Source of the DNA: Bryobacterales bacterium
GTDB taxonomy: Bacteria > Acidobacteriota > Terriglobia > Bryobacterales > Bryobacteraceae
Reading direction: 5' to 3'
Assembly: GCA_003517725.1 (NCBI GenBank)
Contig: DOZZ01000315.1
Span: 1-9,251, forward strand
DNA length: 9,251 nt
Positions 5,723 through 9,251 of this stretch are shown in pieces. Below the pieces are notes generated by a model. That model was not told where the DNA came from, searched no databases, and saw only the letters and a program-made list of their open reading frames with translations. A program made the position numbers and the translations under genes. Each line of letters opens with the position of its first letter. Positions within the stretch are counted from its first letter, which is position 1.

Positions 5723-6269
5723 CGCCGCCGGGGGCGGGCGTATTGTCGCGCGGATTGTGCGCGAGGCGTTGGAACAAGGCTCCAGCGTGCGGCTGGACGG
5801 GCTCGGCACTTTTCGCGCCGGCCCAGGCGCGGCGTTTCGTTTTATCAGGCGCAAAACGCCCACCGTCTTCATCGGCTACGTGCGCGAGGACGCAGCCGAA
5901 GCCAGCCGCCTTTTCGACGAGTTGGGGTGCCACGGCTTCGACCCGTGGATGGATCGCCATAAACTGTTGCCTGGCCAGAACTGGCCGCGGGCTATCGAAA
6001 ATGCCATTGAAGTGTCGGACTTCGTGATCACGTGTTTCTCGCGGCGTGCCATCACGAAGCGCGGCGGCTTCCAGGCCGAACTGCGCTTTGCACTCGAATG
6101 CGCGCGCAGCGTGCCCCTCGACTCGGTGTACCTGATTCCGGTGCGGCTGGACGAGTGCCGCGTGCCGGCGCAGATCGCGCGTCAGGTGCAGTACATCGAC
6201 ATGTTCCCGGACTGGGAAGCCGGCCGCCGCCGCCTTCTGCGGGTGCTGCGCAAACCGCGTCCGGCTTAA
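5712..6269 (+). CDS. half-HU / TIR domain fusion protein
   Basis: Predicted cytosolic protein of 185 residues. Residues 10-46 (RIVARIVREALEQG, then VRLDGLGTFRAG) match helix 2 and the first strands of the HU-like protein encoded just upstream. Residues 51-180 form a TIR domain of the bacterial TIR_2 type: VFIGYVRED (52-60), the BB-loop region PWMDRHKLLPGQNW (78-91), AIENAIEVSDFVITCFS (94-110), QAELRFALE (121-129) and YLIPVRLDEC (140-149). E123 in QAEL aligns with the glutamate that is catalytic in NAD-cleaving TIR enzymes; the usual tryptophan just before it is replaced by GF. TIR domains act in NADase/cyclase reactions or in signalling assemblies, and either is possible here. The gene overlaps the HU-like gene by 11 bases, with GGAG eight bases before the ATG. 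No Thoeris, CBASS or SIR2 partner is in view. The domain call is firm, the function open. Confidence 0.9.
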   Translation: MRNSAAGGGRIVARIVREALEQGSSVRLDGLGTFRAGPGAAFRFIRRKTPTVFIGYVREDAAEASRLFDELGCHGFDPWMDRHKLLPGQNWPRAIENAIEVSDFVITCFSRRAITKRGGFQAELRFALECARSVPLDSVYLIPVRLDECRVPAQIARQVQYIDMFPDWEAGRRRLLRVLRKPRPA

Positions 6270-6272
6270 TGT

Positions 6273-6302
6273 CGCGGCCAGTACCGAATGCCGCTGGCCG
6301 CG
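6273..6302 (+). terminator. 9-bp hairpin just after the TIR gene
   Basis: Arms CGCGGCCAG (6273-6281) and CTGGCCGCG (6294-6302) are perfect reverse complements around a 12-base loop and start three bases after the TIR stop codon. No T-run follows (CGTCCCTGTAG), so termination would be weak or factor-assisted. It may also protect the 3' end of the HU/TIR transcript. Confidence 0.45.
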
Positions 6303-6358
6303 CGTCCCTGTAGTATGCTGGTGGCATTCGTAAGCCACTCGCGAGGTGACCTTCGACC

Positions 6359-7513
6359 ATGTCAACTACCCGTAAACGCTTTCTCCTTTTAGTCTGCGCC
6401 ATGTGCTTAAGCAGCGCAGCCGCTCTGGCCCAAACCACCGCCGTGCAAGGCGTGGTGAAGGGAGAAGACGGCAAGCCCATTCAGGGCGCCATCGTGCATA
6501 TCCAACGCACGGACATCAAAGGCAAGTACGACGTCAAGACCAATAAGAAGGGCGAGTACGGCCACTATGGGCTGCCGCTCGGCACGTACAACATTTCCGT
6601 GGAAGTAGACGGCAAGGTGCGCGACTCCCTCAATGGCATGCGGACGCATCTAGGCGACCCGATCGTCCAGAATTTCGATTTGAAGCAGACCGCGGAAGCC
6701 GCCAAAGCGTTGTCCGACGCGGCCGCCAGCGGGACTTTGACCAAAGAACAATCGCGCGGGCTGACGGCGGAGCAGAAAGCGGCCATCGAGAAGCAATCCA
6801 AAGAGCGCGAAGCGTCGCTATCGAAGAACAAGGCTCTGCAGGATGCTTTCAACGAAGGTAAGACGGCGCTCGAAGCCAAGCAGTATGACCAGGCTGTCAC
6901 GGCGCTCAACAAGGCGGCCGAGATTGATCCCTCCCAGGTCGTAATCTATTCGAATCTGGCCGACGCCTACCTGGCGCAGGCCAACACCAAGACCGGCGCC
7001 GAGGCCGACGCTACTCGCCAGAAGGGTCTCGATGCGTATAAGAAAGCCATCGAACTGAAGGGCGACGATCCGGCTTTCTACAACAATTACGCGCTGGGCC
7101 TGGCCAAGGCCAAGAAGTTCGACGAAATGTCGGCGGCGCTCGATAAGGCCGCGCAGCTCGACCCGACGCACGCCGGCCGCTACTACTTCAATCTGGGCGC
7201 GGTGCTGACCAACGCGGGACAAGCCGAGCCGGCGGGCGAGGCGTTCAAGAAGGCCATTACGCTCGAACCCACCTATGCCGATGCGCAATACCAATACGGC
7301 ATTTATCTGATGGGCAAGGCCAAGGTCGGCGCGGACGGCAAAATTACGCCAGTGCCCGGCACGATCGAAGCGTTCCAGAAGTATCTGGAGTTGCAGCCGA
7401 CCGGACCGAACGCCGAAGCGGCGAAGTCGATGCTGGCCAGCATGGAGGGCGCGGTGGCGACCAAGTACGTGAACCCGGACGCCGTCAAGAGCGCTCCCAG
7501 AAAGAAGAAGTAA
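6359..7513 (+). CDS. exported carboxypeptidase-regulatory-like / TPR protein
   Basis: Predicted periplasmic or secreted protein of 384 residues. The signal peptide is residues 1-24 (RKRFLLLVCAMCLSSAAALA, cleavage before QTT). Residues 27-108 form a carboxypeptidase regulatory-like Ig-type domain, with VQGVVKGEDGKPIQGAIVHI, then TNKKGEYGHYGLPLGTYNI. A Lys/Ala-rich helical linker (110-158) follows. About five TPR-like helix pairs span 160-347, marked by AFNEGKTALEAKQYDQAV, IYSNLADAYLAQAN, FYNNYALGLAKAKKFDEM and YFNLGAVLTNAGQAEPAG. The C-terminus ends SAPRKKK. Such fusions are frequent in acidobacteria, and the protein likely scaffolds others at the envelope; no enzyme motif is seen. ATG 6359 has an excellent Shine-Dalgarno GAGGTGA (6343-6349) nine bases upstream. 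A TAGTATGCT at 6311-6319 is a possible -10. The gene stands alone between the TIR operon hairpin and the YHS gene. Confidence 0.88.
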   Translation: MSTTRKRFLLLVCAMCLSSAAALAQTTAVQGVVKGEDGKPIQGAIVHIQRTDIKGKYDVKTNKKGEYGHYGLPLGTYNISVEVDGKVRDSLNGMRTHLGDPIVQNFDLKQTAEAAKALSDAAASGTLTKEQSRGLTAEQKAAIEKQSKEREASLSKNKALQDAFNEGKTALEAKQYDQAVTALNKAAEIDPSQVVIYSNLADAYLAQANTKTGAEADATRQKGLDAYKKAIELKGDDPAFYNNYALGLAKAKKFDEMSAALDKAAQLDPTHAGRYYFNLGAVLTNAGQAEPAGEAFKKAITLEPTYADAQYQYGIYLMGKAKVGADGKITPVPGTIEAFQKYLELQPTGPNAEAAKSMLASMEGAVATKYVNPDAVKSAPRKKK

Positions 7514-7542
7514 GGCAGGGGAGAGCGGCGCGCTCCTCGAAT

Positions 7543-7827
7543 ATGTTGCGAGCCATCGTAGATTTCGTTTTGATGATGATCGTGTTCGCGATGCTGCGGA
7601 CCATCATCAGCGCGGTCAGCAGGGCCGTGGGCGGTGCGGCCGCGGGTCCGATGAATCGGCCCGCGCCGGCGCCGAGGCGCGGCGACTTTCCAACCGGCGG
7701 CGAGCTGAAGCGCGATCCTGTATGCGGAACCTTTGTGCCGGTCAGCGGGTCATTGCACAAGAACGTAAACGGCATCACGCAGTATTTCTGCTCGCAGACC
7801 TGCCTGGACCGCTTTCGCGCCGCCTGA
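7543..7827 (+). CDS. membrane-anchored YHS-like metal-binding protein
   Basis: A 94-residue protein with one N-terminal transmembrane helix (about 3-24, IVDFVLMMIVFAMLRTIISAV), a Pro/Ala/Gly-rich linker (30-55) and a C-terminal YHS/TRASH-like domain. That domain has DPVCGTFVPVSGSL (58-71) and GITQYFCSQTCLDRF (77-91). Cysteines C61, C83 and C87 fit the C-x(n)-CxxxC metal-binding arrangement of YHS domains, which bind copper or zinc-like metals in some proteins. The metal and role here are unknown. The purine-rich GGGGAG (7518-7523) is about 20 bases before ATG 7543, with a 5-bp hairpin (GAGCG/CGCTC) in between that could bring it closer. It follows the TPR gene by 29 bases and precedes rfaE2 by four, so it probably belongs to the rfaE2-mfd transcript. 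Confidence 0.8.
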   Translation: MLRAIVDFVLMMIVFAMLRTIISAVSRAVGGAAAGPMNRPAPAPRRGDFPTGGELKRDPVCGTFVPVSGSLHKNVNGITQYFCSQTCLDRFRAA

Positions 7828-7831
7828 CACC

Positions 7832-8326
7832 GTGGGCACAATCTATTCACGGCAAATCTATTCAAGGAATGACCTGTTGGCTACCCGCGCCGGCTGGCGC
7901 GCCGCGGGCAAGACCGTGGTGTTCACCAACGGCTGCTACGATCTGTTGCATCCGGGACACATCCGGCTGCTCGAAAAAGCGCGCAGTCTAGGGCACGTGC
8001 TGATTCTGGCGTTGAACACCGACTCGAGCGTGCAGCGCCTGAAAGGCCCGCTGCGGCCTCTGCTGAGCGAGGAGGAGCGCGCGGCCATCGCGGCATCTTT
8101 GGAAGCGGTGGACGCAGTCACCTTTTTTGACGAAGACACGCCGCGCGAACTGATCGCCGCGCTGCTGCCCGACATTTTGATCAAGGGCGCGGACTGGGCG
8201 CACTTTATCGCGGGACGCGAAGAGGTGGAGGCGGCGGGCGGCAAAGTGATGGCGCTGTCGCTCGAGCCCGGCTACTCCACCACCGGTATCGTCGAAACCA
8301 TCCTGGCGCGCCCCGAAACGCTTTGA
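7832..8326 (+). CDS. rfaE2: D-glycero-beta-D-manno-heptose 1-phosphate adenylyltransferase
   Basis: Cytosolic nucleotidyltransferase making ADP-heptose for the LPS inner core; corresponds to the C-terminal domain of HldE, present here as a separate 164-residue protein without the sugar-kinase domain. Motifs are VVFTNGCYDLLHPGH (29-43) with HPGH as the nucleotide-binding HxGH, LNTDSSVQRLKGPLRPL (61-77), LLPDILIKGADW (111-122), and GYSTTGIVETI (147-157). The start at GTG 7832 is chosen because residues 9-27 (IYSRNDLLATRAGWRAAGK) fit the family's N-terminus, although no Shine-Dalgarno sequence precedes it. An in-frame TTG at 7877 has AAGGA eight bases upstream and is an alternative that would trim 15 residues. 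A 15-base near-duplication sits at the N-terminus. The stop overlaps the TTG start of mfd. Confidence 0.93.
   Translation: MGTIYSRQIYSRNDLLATRAGWRAAGKTVVFTNGCYDLLHPGHIRLLEKARSLGHVLILALNTDSSVQRLKGPLRPLLSEEERAAIAASLEAVDAVTFFDEDTPRELIAALLPDILIKGADWAHFIAGREEVEAAGGKVMALSLEPGYSTTGIVETILARPETL
7841..7870 (+). repeat. codon-aligned 15-bp tandem near-duplication in rfaE2
   Basis: Units 7841-7855 and 7856-7870 match at 12 of 15 bases and encode IYSRQ then IYSRN. The second copy fits the family's normal N-terminus, so the first looks like the added one. Confidence 0.7.
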
Positions 8327-9251
8327 TCCATCCATCCATTCGAGAGCTGTTCCAGAATCTGAACCGGCATCCGGCGTTTCAGGAGCTGGTGCGGCGAGTT
8401 AGCGCGCGCGAGGCGGCCGGAGCGGTGCGCCTGTCGGGCCTGACCACCACGGCCAAAGCGCTCTACGCGGTGCTGCTGTCGCAATCCACGGAACGGCCGC
8501 TGCTCATCGTCACGGACGGCAACAAGCAGGCCGAGACGCTGCACCAGACCATCCAAACCTTCGCGCACCTGCTGCAAAGCGATGCCGCGCCGCTTCTGTT
8601 GCCGGCGCTCGACGTGCTGCCGGGCCAGAAGATGTCGCCTCACGGCGAAATTCTGGAGAGCCGCGCCGTGGGCCTATGGCGCCTGGCGAGCGAGCGTGTG
8701 CCGGTTACCGTAACGCCGGTGACTGCCGCGCTGCTGCGGCTAGAGCCGCGGCACTACTATCGGCAATTGGCGCAGACTCTGCGGGTGCGCGATGAAGTGC
8801 CGCTCGAAGATCTGATCGTGCATCTGGAAAGCATCGGCTACGAGCGCCGCGAGCCGGTCGAGATGGTGGGCGAGTATTCGCTGCGCGGCGGCATACTGGA
8901 CGTCTTCTCGCCCGCCGGCGAACCGGTGCGCATCGAGTTCTTTGGCGACGAGATCGAGTCCATCCGGCGCTTTGAAGTGGAGTCGCAGCGCTCCGTGCTC
9001 AAGCTCAATCACTGTACGCTGCTGCCGCTCAGCGAATACCAGCGCTCGCGGCCGCTGCTGGCGCAATTGGCCGAGACGCTGCGGGACGAAGGCATGACGG
9101 CGCGTGAATTGCCGCCAGCCGGCGAGCCCTTTCCGGGCTGGGAATTGGCGGCGCCGCTGGTGCGGCCGCGCGAGAGTTCGCTGCTCGATCTGATCGAGCG
9201 CCCGATTGTGTTGTGGGATGAACCGGAGCTGACGCGCTCCGCCGTCGAGCG
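8323..9251 (+). CDS. mfd: transcription-repair coupling factor Mfd, N-terminal part
   Basis: First 309 residues of Mfd, cut by the window end; full-length family members are about 1100-1200 residues. Mfd removes RNA polymerase stalled at DNA lesions and recruits UvrA for nucleotide excision repair. The visible part is the UvrB-homology module: HPSIRELFQNLNRHPAF at the start, LLPALDVLPGQKMSPHGEIL with LWRLASERVPVTVTPVTAALLRL, then LESIGYERREPVEMVGEYSLRGGILDVF, and PVRIEFFGDEIESIRRFEVE. As in other Mfd proteins this module is not expected to hydrolyse ATP; helicase motifs would lie beyond the window. The start is TTG at 8323, overlapping the rfaE2 stop by the TTGA pattern; its translation (L/M)IHPSIREL fits the family N-terminus and no better start is in frame. 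Translational coupling to rfaE2 is likely. Confidence 0.93.
   Translation, partial: MIHPSIRELFQNLNRHPAFQELVRRVSAREAAGAVRLSGLTTTAKALYAVLLSQSTERPLLIVTDGNKQAETLHQTIQTFAHLLQSDAAPLLLPALDVLPGQKMSPHGEILESRAVGLWRLASERVPVTVTPVTAALLRLEPRHYYRQLAQTLRVRDEVPLEDLIVHLESIGYERREPVEMVGEYSLRGGILDVFSPAGEPVRIEFFGDEIESIRRFEVESQRSVLKLNHCTLLPLSEYQRSRPLLAQLAETLRDEGMTARELPPAGEPFPGWELAAPLVRPRESSLLDLIERPIVLWDEPELTRSAVE

Noticed and set aside
5712..6269. TIR gene as part of Thoeris or CBASS
   Set aside because: No ThsA/SIR2-SLOG, cyclase or other partner gene is in the window.

Overview
The window looks like chromosomal DNA of a GC-rich Gram-negative bacterium, most likely an acidobacterium of the Solibacter/Bryobacter type. 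This is inference: the support is the high-GC codon use, an exported carboxypeptidase-regulatory-like plus TPR protein, a stand-alone heptose-1-phosphate adenylyltransferase for LPS (so an outer membrane), many GTG/TTG starts and head-to-tail overlapping genes. No rRNA, tRNA, CRISPR array or recognisable insertion sequence was seen.

Layout. Bases 1-527 hold no gene I can support, only a 9-bp hairpin. From 528 to 5297 all genes are on the minus strand. In their own direction of transcription these are: a 54-residue secreted lysine-rich peptide (5297-5133); an Rrf2-family repressor and cysK in a tight operon (4971-3591); then a secreted Asp-box propeller protein, a hydantoinase B subunit and a DUF2721 membrane protein joined by 4-bp stop/start overlaps (3411-528). 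From 5507 onward all genes are on the plus strand: a short HU/IHF-like protein overlapping a gene for a half-HU/TIR fusion (5507-6269), an exported TPR protein (6359-7513), a membrane-anchored YHS-like protein, rfaE2, and the start of mfd, which runs off the end. The divergent point is 5298-5506.

How the genes may work together. The Rrf2 regulator lacks cysteines, sits one base before cysK, and has a palindrome over its own promoter. It also ends in a C-terminal isoleucine, the feature used by known partners that dock in the CysK active site. This points to a CymR-CysK-like cysteine control pair. The most unusual locus is the HU/TIR pair: two armless HU-like modules, one free and one fused to a TIR domain that keeps the candidate catalytic glutamate. 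It could be a small DNA-linked NADase or signalling module, possibly defensive, but function is not shown by the sequence. RfaE2 contributes to ADP-heptose synthesis for LPS and Mfd to transcription-coupled repair; their stop and start overlap.
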